From Parachlorella kessleri (lineage: Eukaryota > Chlorophyta > Trebouxiophyceae > Chlorellales > Chlorellaceae): a DNA stretch of 53,694 bases. Position 1 is the first letter of the stretch, and every line of letters begins with the position of its first letter. The stretch spans positions 1 through 53,694 of the forward strand of contig BBXU01001952.1 in the NCBI GenBank assembly GCA_001598975.1, given 5' to 3'. The translations under genes were made by a program, and so were the position numbers. Below are positions 39,708 through 51,700 of the stretch, piece after piece. The notes below the pieces were generated by a model, which ran no database searches, was not told the origin of the DNA, and worked only from the letters and a program-made list of their open reading frames with translations.

Positions 39708-42700
39708 ATGACAACGGCACTGGCTGCGCAGCTGCAGCAGCTTGCTGCCATCACAGGGAATGCAGGGGGCAAGCGTCCCAGGGGCAAGCCGTCGCTGCTG
39801 CACACGTACCAGGAAGCGTCTGACCTTGGAATTGACGCTATATATGCAGTGGGCCTGCAAGGTGAGGTGTCAGCGGGGCAGGGCAGGACTAGCGGCGGGG
39901 TTAGCGGTGGGCCATGGGCACCACAGCGCAACCACTGTTGCCAGTGTCGTACAGAGTTTTTCTGTGCAAGCGGTGTGTTTTTTCCTGCTCTACCGCGCCC
40001 CAAGCTTGGGTGGCTGCTATATAATCTGTGCAGGTTTCGAGCAGCTGTGCCGCCTGGACGCCCGGTTTCAGCCTTTTGGGCGGACACTGTTCAGCCAGGC
40101 CAGCCTCGGCTACATGCGTGAGCAGCAGACAGCAGAGGTCAATGCCAAGCTGGATGCCTTGGTGCTGGCGTTCTGCAAGTTGCTTTCCGGCTACTTTCTG
40201 TTGCAGCCTTCCTTCAAGGCGCTGGAATACCTTATACGGAGATACAAGTGAGCGAAGAGTGGGGCGCATCGCTACGTGGGCTGCCCTGGTGGGAGCCATT
40301 TCCACGCAAGCCGTGCTTGCTTGCATGGGTAATGTGCCTGAGGTGTCTTGGGGGCTGTGCAGGGGGTGAACCCTGGCTCGTGCCTTTTAAAGCCAAGGCT
40401 GCACTGTGCATTGCCCTGCTCCGATGACTTCTCATCTTCCACCATAGACATAATTGGTTTATCCTGCTGCAGGGTCAATGAACACAATGCTGATGCTCTA
40501 ATGCACGCCGCGCTCCCTTACCATGCCACCAACGAGTTTGTGCGCCTGGTTCAAGTGCTGCGCCTGGGCACCGGTGGCAGCAGCAGGCTGTGGGACTTTT
40601 TGGCGCCTATGCAGCAGAGCGGCGCATCCATGCCTCGAGAGGTGCTGGTCCAGCGGTGCATCCACGATCGGGTGAGACAGGGAGGTAGATGCCAGGCTGC
40701 CAAATGCGTGGCCTTCTTTTGGCACAGCAACGTTCAGAACAGCAGTTGCATGGTGCTGTGGAGACCAAATTAGAGTCGGGCCTCACTGGAATGTGGTCCA
40801 ATCACACTTCAGCAGAGAGGGCCATGCATCAGGCAACAGCTGTGAGGGTCAACTGTAGGCAGATGTGCGAAGCGTGCTCCTGTCAGTCTCGCCAGTTGGA
40901 TAGCACCCTAGAAGAGCTTCCTGGGACCTGCGGGTACTGACTCTCTGTGATTTCGGCGACACCCTGCCTTCCCTCATGCAGGCGTTGCTGCGCTTTGTGT
41001 GTGACATGGCGCAGCAGCTGGCCAGCCCCAGGCAAGCAGGCCGGGTGGCCATGTCCTTCTACGCGGTGGTCCTGTGCGAGTTCCTGGCAGCTGTGAAGAC
41101 GGTGAGTTGGAGACGCCGGCGGGCAGCACAGCATGTGCTGCACAAGCTTAAGATCCACCTGCATTTGAGAAGGGAGCTGCACATGGCCTGGCGGCCGCCG
41201 CCTCAACGAAGAGAGTGAAAGTGCTGTCCGGGGATGTGGGAGGCCACCAGGTGCCTCCTTGCCTAGGAGAATGGGGTCGGTGCGTATTTGGCCTGGCGGG
41301 AAATCTACAGTCCATGACATGCCGGTGCTGTGAGGTCAGCCGGTCTGCCTTGGCAGCCAGCAATCCGTAAGACCAGGAAGTTGGCCCTCTGGCCTGCTGC
41401 CCACATGCGCAGCCATGGTGTCCCCCTGATGGGACTGTTGTGCATCATGCACCTGCAGGTGGATGAGCCCCTGCTGGCCATGCTGCTGCCCTACCTGCTG
41501 AAGGGGCTGGGCCCTGACGTGATTGATGACTACCGCGCGGCCACACTGATGATACTGACACAGCTGGCCTCCAAGGCGACCCTGAGTTCCCAGCTGGTCT
41601 CTGGTGGGTGAACAAGCAGTTTTGTTACTTGTTGCTGTGGGGTTGGGCCCAGTTGTGGGGCAATAGACGTGTGGGTGTGACTGTCGGGCTGGTTGCGCTT
41701 TCCTCGATTGCTGCTAGTGATGCCTGCTGGCAGCTGTGAATCGTGCTGCATAGGGTTTGACTGTGTGGTACGGCTTGGACCTTAGGAGCGCCTATGATGA
41801 AAGCATTCATGGCACGACATCCCCTGAGTGTACCAACCTACAGTTTGTATTCCCTGAGGCGCGCTTGTTGCTAGTATGCTCGTCTGACATTGAAAAGTGT
41901 CGGTGTGCTCCGCACCGAGCTGCTTTGTTGCTCAGTCCGTCACAATGGACGTGCACCAAACACTCTGATAACAGCTTTGGTGGCTGGGCCTCCTATAGAC
42001 TGCATTGTGGGGGTTCGCATGCTTGGTTTCGCCAGCAGGCCTTTTTTCGGTGCCTAATCCCAGTCTTTCTAGGCACATTCACTGGTGGACATGCTTCGCT
42101 TTACAGCCTCCCTACTGCCCGCCTGCAGCCCTGGTGGACGACCTCTGCCAAGGCCCTGCTGTGAGGGAGAGCCTGCCCCAGGCACTGCTGGTGCTGGCGC
42201 ACCTCGCAGCCACACAGCCTCACCTGTCCCTGCTCCCACGGGGAGCTGTGCAACAGCTGGCCAAGGTGGGTGGTGGGGCTGGGCTTAAGAGCTGCCTGGC
42301 CTGCTTATGTGTCGTGGTGCGCGGTTGCTGTGCAGCGTCCTCCAGGGCTTAGGCTTGGGCGGAGGCTGCTGTAAAAGCTGCAAGCCTAGAAAGCGAGGGC
42401 GGGCTTTGTGGTTAGGTACATGTGAAGTCTGCAGGAAGCATGGTGAATGCCTGCGGGTGATGCCCATCATCTGCCAGTACTGTGCGCTTGCGCAAACAGC
42501 CCATGCAGCAAACCTGTGCTCCCCCTCCCTGCAGGTCGGCAGTGTTGCAGCTGAGCTGGCAGCCCTGGCAAACAGAGGTGTCAAGCTGCGGCCGCTGCTG
42601 GTGCTGTTGCTGAAGGCTGCAGCTTTGCTGGCAGTGGGCAGTGCTGAGTGTGGGGCGCTGCTGGAGCAGATCATCACGCTGGTGCCGCTGGGTAAGTAGG

Positions 42701-45700
42701 TGCAGGCATTTGGAGGGGTTGATGGGATAGCTGAGCTGGACAGAGCGCTTGGTTTTGTATGTCTTGGGTGGCTGATTGTACCTCAGGATGAGACAGCCAG
42801 ATGTCAGGAACGCACATGTCACTTTTGGTAACAGAAATGCAACCAGGAACCTGCATTTTGTAAAACTTGCCATCTTTCACATGTGTTGTGCCTGGCGACT
42901 TACTAGCCGCTGGTCTTGCTCGCATCCATTGCAGGCTCTGCTGCTGGCCCCCTGGCCCGGTCCCTGCTACAGCAGGCGGCCGAAGAACCCCAGCCAGAGG
43001 GTCCCAGTGCCACCCTGCTCCGCCTGCTGCGCGCTCTGGAGCTGCGCTGGCCTGCTGAGCTGGACGCCGCTGTGAATGCTGCGCTGGACCCTGCCTCCGC
43101 GGAGGGCACCGACGCAAACAGCCTGGGGGAGGCCGGCCGCCAGCGCTTGTTTACGGTGCTGGAGCTGGCGTTTGCTGGCACGGCAAGGTTGCCTGTGCTG
43201 GAGGCGGGGACCACGCTGGCGCTGGCGGTGGATGCGCCCTCCGCCGCCGTGCGCGAAATGGTGAGTGCGCAGTGCCTGCTGTGCCCATCCCCCTGCCATG
43301 TGGCCAGTAGCTGTGTTTGGGGTCCTCTTGGCTTGATGGGTGGCGCATGAAGCAGTGTGGGCGCGCACGCTCGCTGTTGGAGCAATGATAGTAGCCAAAA
43401 TGCCAGGGCGGGAGAGCCACACAGCTGGCATGTGTGAGTCGTGCAGCCCGTGCCGTCATGGGGGGCCGAGCTAAGAAGTGCATAGACATCTCCTTGAGCC
43501 GCCGCACTCTGTGCCACGCGACTCGGTCCTGCAGCCTCCTTACATGCCCACCTATTGCGCTGCCTGCCCGCCTGTCACTGTTGCAGGCGCTACAGAAGCT
43601 GGCGGCTCTCTCCCTGGAGGATGCAGGCAACGATGAGCTGGCGGCGTTTGTGCGCACCTCTGTCCTGCGGCGGGTGCAGGACGACTCGCCCGCTGTTGCG
43701 CTGGCCGCGCTTCGCGTCGGCGCCCGGGCGCGGGCGCCGCCAGGGCCCCTCTTTGACGCCCTGTCTGGGTGCCTTTGCAAGGCGCTGCAACAGGTGTGAC
43801 TGTTCTCCGTGTGTGTTGGTGGGGCAGCTAGTAGGTCCTGCTTTGCCCTTGTACGTTTGGCCTGTAATGGGCGCTCAGCTCACCCGCCTGCCTGTGAGCT
43901 TTTAAATATGCTGACCGACGGCTGGGATGCTGGCACGGAGGCATGCCCCATAGTGCAGCTGCACTGCAGCGTCAGCATGAAGCCTGGCTTCGGTGCTGGG
44001 ACGGCCTGCTTGACAGCCACTCAGCCCTTCCTATCACGCCTTTCTCGCTGGCACACCTGACAGGCACACACACTGCCCTGTTGCACAGGTGCTGCACCCC
44101 AGCGGCAAGAAAGCCGCCCGCAAGGCAGCAAGGGAGCTCCTCAAGGAGTCGCTGCGGCAGCTGGCAGGGCCCTTTGCAGCCGGCAACTCCTCGTATCGCG
44201 ACCAGGTGGCGCTGCTGGTGCTGGAGGCGCTGCCGGCGGCGGCAGCGAGCCTCAAGGTGGCGCCGGCGGTGCTGGACAGCGCTGCTGCACTGGGGACTCC
44301 TCTGCTGGTTGGTGAGAGGCTAGAGTATGGAGGGGAGGACGGGATTTATGGAGACCTTTCATGAGCGATGCTGCCGGCTTGAATATCTGCTATGGGCGTC
44401 CACTTGGCCGCCTGCCACGTCCCCCGATCGGCCTGCATGTTGGGGAAAGAAATGATGCACACTAGGTTGCCGCAAGTGGGCCAGGGCTTGTGGTCGTGCC
44501 ATCGATTGATGAGACGTCTTGATGACCGTGGTCTGAGTGCTGCGTGGCAGCCTACCATTGTTGATAACATCACGAGGATGCCCCTGTACAGTATGTGGGA
44601 AGGTGTAGGCAGCCTGCACAGCAGTTACTCTTCAATTTATGTGCAGGGCTTGCAAATGTGGAGCTCCCAGCCGCTGTCCCAGATGACGCAGCTGCCAACA
44701 AGACACCGTCCAAGCAGAAGGGCAAGGGCGCTAAGCCAGGCCTCGAGCAGGTTGCAGAGGCTGCAGCCGCCAACCCTGCCGTGACTTTTACTCGCAACGT
44801 GGTTGCTGAGCTGGCAAAGCATGTCGCGGCGCAGCCAGAGGCGCAGGAAGCGCTGCTGCGGCTGCTGCGCCTGGGCCTTGGTCAATTGCGAGAGGGACAC
44901 ATGGAGGGGCGCCAGGGTGCGGCGCTGCTGCTGGCCGTCGCCAATGCCGCCCTGCGGGCTGAGGGAGGTGAGAGCGGTGCCCCTTTGCTTTCTTTCTTCG
45001 ACTCAGGGTTACTGGCCCACCGAGCTCCCATTGCGCTCCGCTGCATGTTCTCAACAGTGCCTGCTTGCCTGTCGCTCGAAAGGCCTGCTTGGCTGGGCGC
45101 ATAGCTCCCCTGGAGCAGCCGCCCATTTGCCTGGCCTGGCCGCATCACCCCATGCCCAGCACTTGCTCGTCCTCATGGCAACACCATTCGGACCAGCTCC
45201 ATGATGCAGGCGCACTCAAAGCAGCAGCCCATTTGCCTCTGTGGAGTGTGTACCATTGCGGGTGGTTGCACTGGCTGATGGTGGCGCCCCTCGCCGCCTC
45301 TTTGTCCTGCAGGTGCTGGCATGGCTGGAGACTTGCTCCAGCTACTGCTGGCCAGTATTCCACCAAGAAGCACAGCGGACCAGCACCCCCCTGCCATGTT
45401 GGTGGAGGGGCTGCTCGCTGATGAGTCGCTGGCACACCTGGCGGGTGGCACGCTGAGCCTGCATGCTATGCATGCTGCGCTGCTGTTGAGCGCACTCGAG
45501 GTGGTGCCTGCTGACTGGCTGGCGCAGGCGGGAACTGAGGTGCGTGATGTGTGCCACCTGGCATGCCGGAGCCCTTTTGGGTGCATTGGTGCCTTTCCTT
45601 TTATCTCTGCTAGCATTAAAGGCGGGCATGTTGTGCGGGAGGGGCGTTTGTGCTAGAGCCAGCTGCGTGCAGGTTGAAAGAGGGCTGCCGCTTTGGCATG

Positions 45701-48700
45701 GAAGTGTCGCCGCCCGGACGTAAAAATTGGAACTGACATGAGGGAGTGATCAGGCACTGCGCACCACAACACATGTCACTGCACATGCCAGTATCGTGTG
45801 TCACGGCAGGCTGTGTTATGCCATGGTTACAGGGTGTTGCCGGCCTGTTCATCTCCCTAGCCCGCCAGCAGCAGAGCATGGAAGGGGAGGGCAGGCAGTT
45901 GACAGTGCTGGTTCGGCGGGCCGCGGAGGTCCTCCCTGTCAGCGAGCTGCTGTCCGGCATCTTTGCGCTGCCCCCCGAGGTTGCGCCAGGGGTCGAAGTG
46001 CAGGTAGGGCCGGCCTGGTGGGATGGTTGCTGCGTGGTGGTGGGCATGCTGTGCATGGCGTGGGTCGGCATTGTGGCGGGCCTGGGTTCTGGGAGCCTGT
46101 TGCACTGGTTGGTGTGTGGTCGAACACAACACCTGTAGCTCTGGATGGGGCCTGCAAGGATCCTGATGAGGTGAGTACCTGTGAATCAGGCTTCGGTATA
46201 GTTGCGCCATGGCTGTACACGCCAGCCTTTGAAGCAATGCAGTGCCATGTTCCATGCAGGTCGCGGCCCTCCGCGAGTTTGCTGCCTCCCTAGCCTCTCT
46301 CCACCGCCCCACGGACGGCGCTGCCGGCAAGCCCCCCTCCCGAGGCCGCAGCAGGCCTGCGACCGTCGCTGCCCCGGCCGCTGCAGCCGCCACTGCGGCT
46401 CCCAGGGATAGGCCGCTGGCGGCCCTGCTGCGCCTGCTGTCCGCGCTGGCCCACCCGCAGCGTGCAGTGCGCAGCGCGGCCCTGGAAGCTGTCCGGGCCC
46501 TGGGCGACCACCTGGATGCTGTTTGGCAAGGAGGCGGCTTAGAGCAGCTTGGACTGGCGGAGTCCCCTGCGGGAGATAGGAGGCAGGAGGAGCAAAAGGC
46601 GGCGCCCACCAGGGAGCAGCTGTTGGCCGTGCTGTCAGCGCTTGTGGCTCAGCGGGCCGCCATAGAGGCAGATGCAGAGGTCATCGAGTCGCTGCTGTCT
46701 CGCGCGGTGGCATCAGTGACAGCAGGCGTAGCGTCGCCGGCACCGGCTGGGACCAGGAAGGGGCGGGGAAGCGCTACCACAGCCAAGAAGAAGGCGCCGG
46801 CACAAGAGGGCACAGCAGCGGCAGCGGCGGCAGGGGCAGTGGGCGGGAGTGGCGCCCTCGCGCTGCAGCTGGCCTCGGTTGATGCTGCCGCCCTGCAGGA
46901 TCTCCTGCTGGGCCTGCTGCCGGCACAGCGTGGCCCGGCAGGCCTCCATGCGGCCAACTTCGCGCTGCACTGCTTGGCTGACACCGCGCCGCCCGTGCTG
47001 CTGCTGTCAGCTGCGTGGCAGCTCATGCAGAGCTTCGCAGCTGATGGTATGGACCAGGGCGGCGTGCTGGCCCATCAGCAGCAGGAGCAGTTGGCAGCCG
47101 AGGTTATGGCCCTGTTCTCCCCAGCAGCCGTGTCGCACCTGCTGGCCCAGGATGCGCAGCGTGGGGAGCAGGTTCTCCGGGCGCTGCTGGGTGCGCTGAG
47201 CCTGCCAGCTCAGCAGGACGCAGGGGGTACCACACAGGGCGCAGCAGGCTCAGCAGTGGTACGCCTGGCGGCGCTGAGGGCGCTGGGCCCTGACCTGTAC
47301 GCTGTGCTGCCGGAGGGTGCTCAGCAGGGTGGCTTGGTGGTGAGTGTTGCAGCTAACAGATGCTGACCTGAATTGCCCTGATTGCGTGTACCAATTGCGT
47401 GCCTACAATATATTGGCTCAGCAAACCGTGATGTGCACTAGCGTCCAACCCCCTCTGCCACCCGACCATGCTATCGTGCCTCCCCCACAAGCGGGGCCAA
47501 GCCTGTGGCTGGCATCACCCATGCACATGCAAGACGAGCCTGAGTGGTCTTGGGGCTGTTGGCTTTTTGTCAGCATTGCCCATTTAGCTTGCTGCCCCGA
47601 GTCTCTGCTGATGCCCTTCTGCGGTTGCCATGCCACACAGGTCCAATGGTGTCACCTGTGCTTAAGCTTCACCCACTGCTGTCGCCTCTTGCAGGCGCTG
47701 CTGCGCTGCGTCTCCCACGACCCCTCAGAGGACTGCCGCGCCGCAGCCAGGGCGTCCCTGGCAGCTACCCCGCTGGGCCCTGCTGCGCTGGCCCCGCTGC
47801 TCGATGTCACTTCCAAGGATCCTTTAGCAGCTCCTGCAGCGGATGCGGGGCGCACACCAGCCGCCAAGAAGAGGCGCGGCAGGGCGGCGGCATTGACGGC
47901 AGGGGAGGAGCTGGCAGCTGCCGCTGGTGCAGCGGAGCCTGGGCCAGCTAACATTGATGGTAGGGTCAATGAGTGGTGTGACGGAGGTGTATGTGGGCAG
48001 CAGCAGAGTGCCATGTATGCGCGGGTGCATTTGGTTTGTTGGGTCCAGGTTCCGCCGCCTGGGCGGGCAGGAATGGCAAACTGCAGTGGGCGTGCTGTGG
48101 TAGGTGCCCTCCCTGGTTGCGATGGTGGGCATGGGTTGGCTAATGTCACTGATGTCTCTCTGAGCTTGCTCACTCCTGGTCTTTCAGCTATACGCTGTTG
48201 GGTGTGGACCTGAGCTGACCGCCAACCCTGCATGCTTGCCTGCAGCCGCCAAGCTGGATCTGTGTGTGGCAGCCCTGGAGCTGCTGCAGTGGCAGGACAA
48301 CATTGAGCGGCCCCTGGAGCTGGTGGCGCCCATCCAGGCCACACTGGGAGCGCTGCTGAGCTGGCAGGGCGCCGGCGGCGGCGCCGCTGGCGGCTACGCC
48401 GCGCAGCTGGCACTGGCTGCGCTGCTGGGGCTGGCGAAGCGGGCCCAGCAGGCGCAGCAGGCGATGGAGCAGTTTGACCTGGGCCTCGCCGTGCGCGCTG
48501 CGCAGGCGGCGCCCAGCGGCGCGCTGCGCAACGCTGCGCTGAGCCTGGTGGGCGTGCTGGCTGCCGCAGCGCCGCAGCAGGCGCTGGGCCACGTGCTGCA
48601 GGTGGTGGGGGTGGTGGGGCTCAGCGCGGCCATGCAGGCGGGCGCCCACTCCCACAAGGTCGGTCGGTCAGTGAATGGGACGTGGCTGTGCGAGACTTCT

Positions 48701-51700
48701 GGCCCCCTTGTCAGCACTTAGTCTAGTTTAGTCTGACAGCCGTTATTCCCCCAAGTGCGGCCAACAAAAAGCCAGGACTGCCAGGATTGTCAGCACTTAA
48801 GCATAGTCGTATGGTTGGCTGAGCACTCTGTATGCTGCATTTTGCCGGTGAAGCTGTGTGATCCCCAATAGAGCAGCGGCTATACTCGTCGCTTCCATGG
48901 AACATGATGACCAGGGTGTCACATCTTCCGGGCTTCAGCCCTCCCCCTATGGCCCTTTGCTTGCTGCAGATTGCAGCCCAGGTGCTGGGCGCGGTTGTGC
49001 CTGCCTGGGTGGCCGGGGGCGGATCCATCGAGGAGGTGGTGGGGGAGGTGGTTGCGGCAGCGCCCCGCATCCCCTCCCACCGCCGCCTGGCTGTCTTCAT
49101 TGCGCTTAGGGAGGGCCTGCCCACGGTGAGTACTGCTCTGGACAAGCTTGTGCGCAGCCAGTCGGGGACATATGTGGTGTTGCTGGGGATGAGATGGCGT
49201 GGATGTGGATCCTTTGTAACCTTCCCTCTCGCTGCCAGTGATGGCATTCACTGACACGTGGTTTGCTAGGAATTCTTGGTGGTGCTAGGACCCCCGGTTT
49301 CTGGTAGGCCTGCGTCGTTGGTTGCCCTGGTGCATGCGCGCGTGCTTTTGGCAGAGTGTCAGTGGGTGCATGCTGTGCATGCACCCTTTACAGGTGGAGG
49401 GTCTGTCTGCAATATTGGCTGCCCTGCTGAGGCGAGCGCTGGGCAGCGGAGCTGACGGCGGAGAGGAGGCTACAGACGAGGAGGACGCTGCGGAGGCAGC
49501 AGATGCCAGCTGGGCGGCTGACCTGGCATCTGCCATTATGTCCAAGGTCTGTTGCCAGCCTTTGGACGGCTTGTCCGTGATGGCTTGTCTGGCTGGCTGG
49601 GTGGGTCCGGCTGGGCTGAGGACTGCTAGGTTTGGGGCCATGCCAGGGACTGGGTGTCCTTGAGACAGGGTTACTTACAAGACTGGGAGGGGGTGTGGTC
49701 ATGTATTGAAGGATGCACCCGGCCCGGTGATGAGGAACTTGTTTGCACGTCAGACTGAGCAAACGCCATGACGATTTCCACAAGAATTACTACGGTTTCT
49801 GAGGGCTCCTATGGGTGATATTTGCATGCTTGCATGGCATGGGGTGGGGTGGGGAGTGCGGGGCGTATTGTGCATGGGCAGCAGCAATGCTCTGCAACTG
49901 GCCTCTGGGTGCAGCGTGGCGTGAGCAAATGGGTAACCCTGTGACGAGAAACAATTGTTTGCACGTCAGTCAGAGCACTCGCGGTGACGACCTAACAATT
50001 ACTACGGTTTCCGAGGGTGCCCTGCTCATTTCATCCCTATCGGCTTGCAACGCTTGCATGCCCTGGTTGCTTCCAATGCTTGGCATTGCCCGCACAATAC
50101 ACATCCGCATCACAACATGGCGGAGCCTTCCCATATGACCCAGACAATGAATTGCCCGCCACTGCCTGCAGGCCCCTCAGGCAGAGCAGGCTGCTGCGCT
50201 GGCAGCCCTGCTGCAGCACAGCATGCGGAGCGCGGACCATCGGCCCACAGAGCCGCTGCCCCTGCTTGCCACAGCCTTCGCGACCCAGCAGCTGCAGGTG
50301 AAGGAGCCGCAAGCAAGGGGACTTGGCTGCCCCACCGGCCCCTTCTGCCTTTTTGCTTATGTTGGCATGTGTTTGACCTTGTGATGTTTGGATCAGGGGC
50401 GCGCCTCCTTGTTGCTTGGCAGCTTTGGTGTTAGCTTGTCAGCCTACAATTTTCTGGCATCTCTGCACTCGTCTCCTGCCTTTCTACCCCTACCAAGAAG
50501 CATCCCACCTTCCAACCTGGTTGCACGACATTTGCCGACGCCTTGGCGCAGCCGCTGACCTCCCCCTTTCAACATACCTTACCCCGTGCAGGCTCAGGCG
50601 CAAGCCAGCAAAGCGCGCGGCCCCGGGGGCGCCACTCTCATCATCACCTCCCCTTCCTCTGTCCTCCCCCTGGGCCCCGACGCGACCTCACAGCAAGCGG
50701 CCGAGCTGGCCGCCGGCTACGAGGCGCTCATGCGCGCGGCCCTGGTGCAGCTGCAGCAGGCGGGGGAGCTGGCGGACGCAGCGGCACGCCGGAGCCAGGC
50801 GGAGAAGCGCAAGGGTGGTCGTGGCGGCAGTGTCGGGGTGGAGGCTGCCAAGCTGCTGGAGCGCAGCAAGGCGGCCACTGAGGGCACCTACCAGCTGCTG
50901 CAAGTGGGTGTGGATGAGCCGAAGGGTTGGTTGGACTCCCCGCCCGCTGTAGCTGCAGCCGCATGCTCAGGGCCTGCCAGGAGCACATCCACATGCACCA
51001 CACCCGGCAGATGTGTGCGGGCTTGGTGCTTACTCGCAAGCTGCCCGCATGGAGGCTGCGATTGAGCCGGCCGTGGCAGTGCAGCTGCCCTTGGCTGGGC
51101 TGGTTGCTGGCTTACCTGCCTGATGCTGAGTGATAGACATGTCGCACTACTACCAGAGTAGCTTTGTGAGATACTAAGACTTGCTTGCTTGAGGCCGCAG
51201 CTTACCCTGGCATGCCCACCAACCATGTTGCAGGCTCTCCAGCACGTGATGCAGCCGGCTGCGTACGTGTCCCTGCTGGCAGCCCTTGTCAGCAGCCAGC
51301 TGGACAAAGTACGCCGCAGGGCGCTGGCGCTGGTGGCAGCGGCCGTCAAGTCCGCAGAAGAACATGAGCCAGGGAGAGGGCCGGCAGGTGCCGCTGGGGT
51401 GGGTGATGATGGAGGGGCTGGGGCCGGCAGTTTGCAACAGGCTGCGCTGGCATCTGTACCGCCAGCGGTACAGCTTCTGCAGCCTGACAAGCTGGGGCCC
51501 GGCCACCAGCCGGTGACAGCGATCACCAAGCAGACCGCGCTGGCAGCGCTGGGCACGCTGGCGGCCGCCTACGGCGCCTTCGCGCCGCAGCCTTTCCTGG
51601 CGGCGCTGCCAGCGGTGCTGGCGGCAGCGCAGGACGCACGCTCTGCCGTGCGCAGCAGCGCCCTGGCATGCATAGCAGCCATAGTGCGGGCGCTGGGGCC

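Noticed and set aside
42307..42699. Extra upstream exon of UTP10 in this frame
   Set aside because: The part before 42536 has Cys-rich random composition. The acceptor CCCTGCAG at 42535 marks the true exon start.
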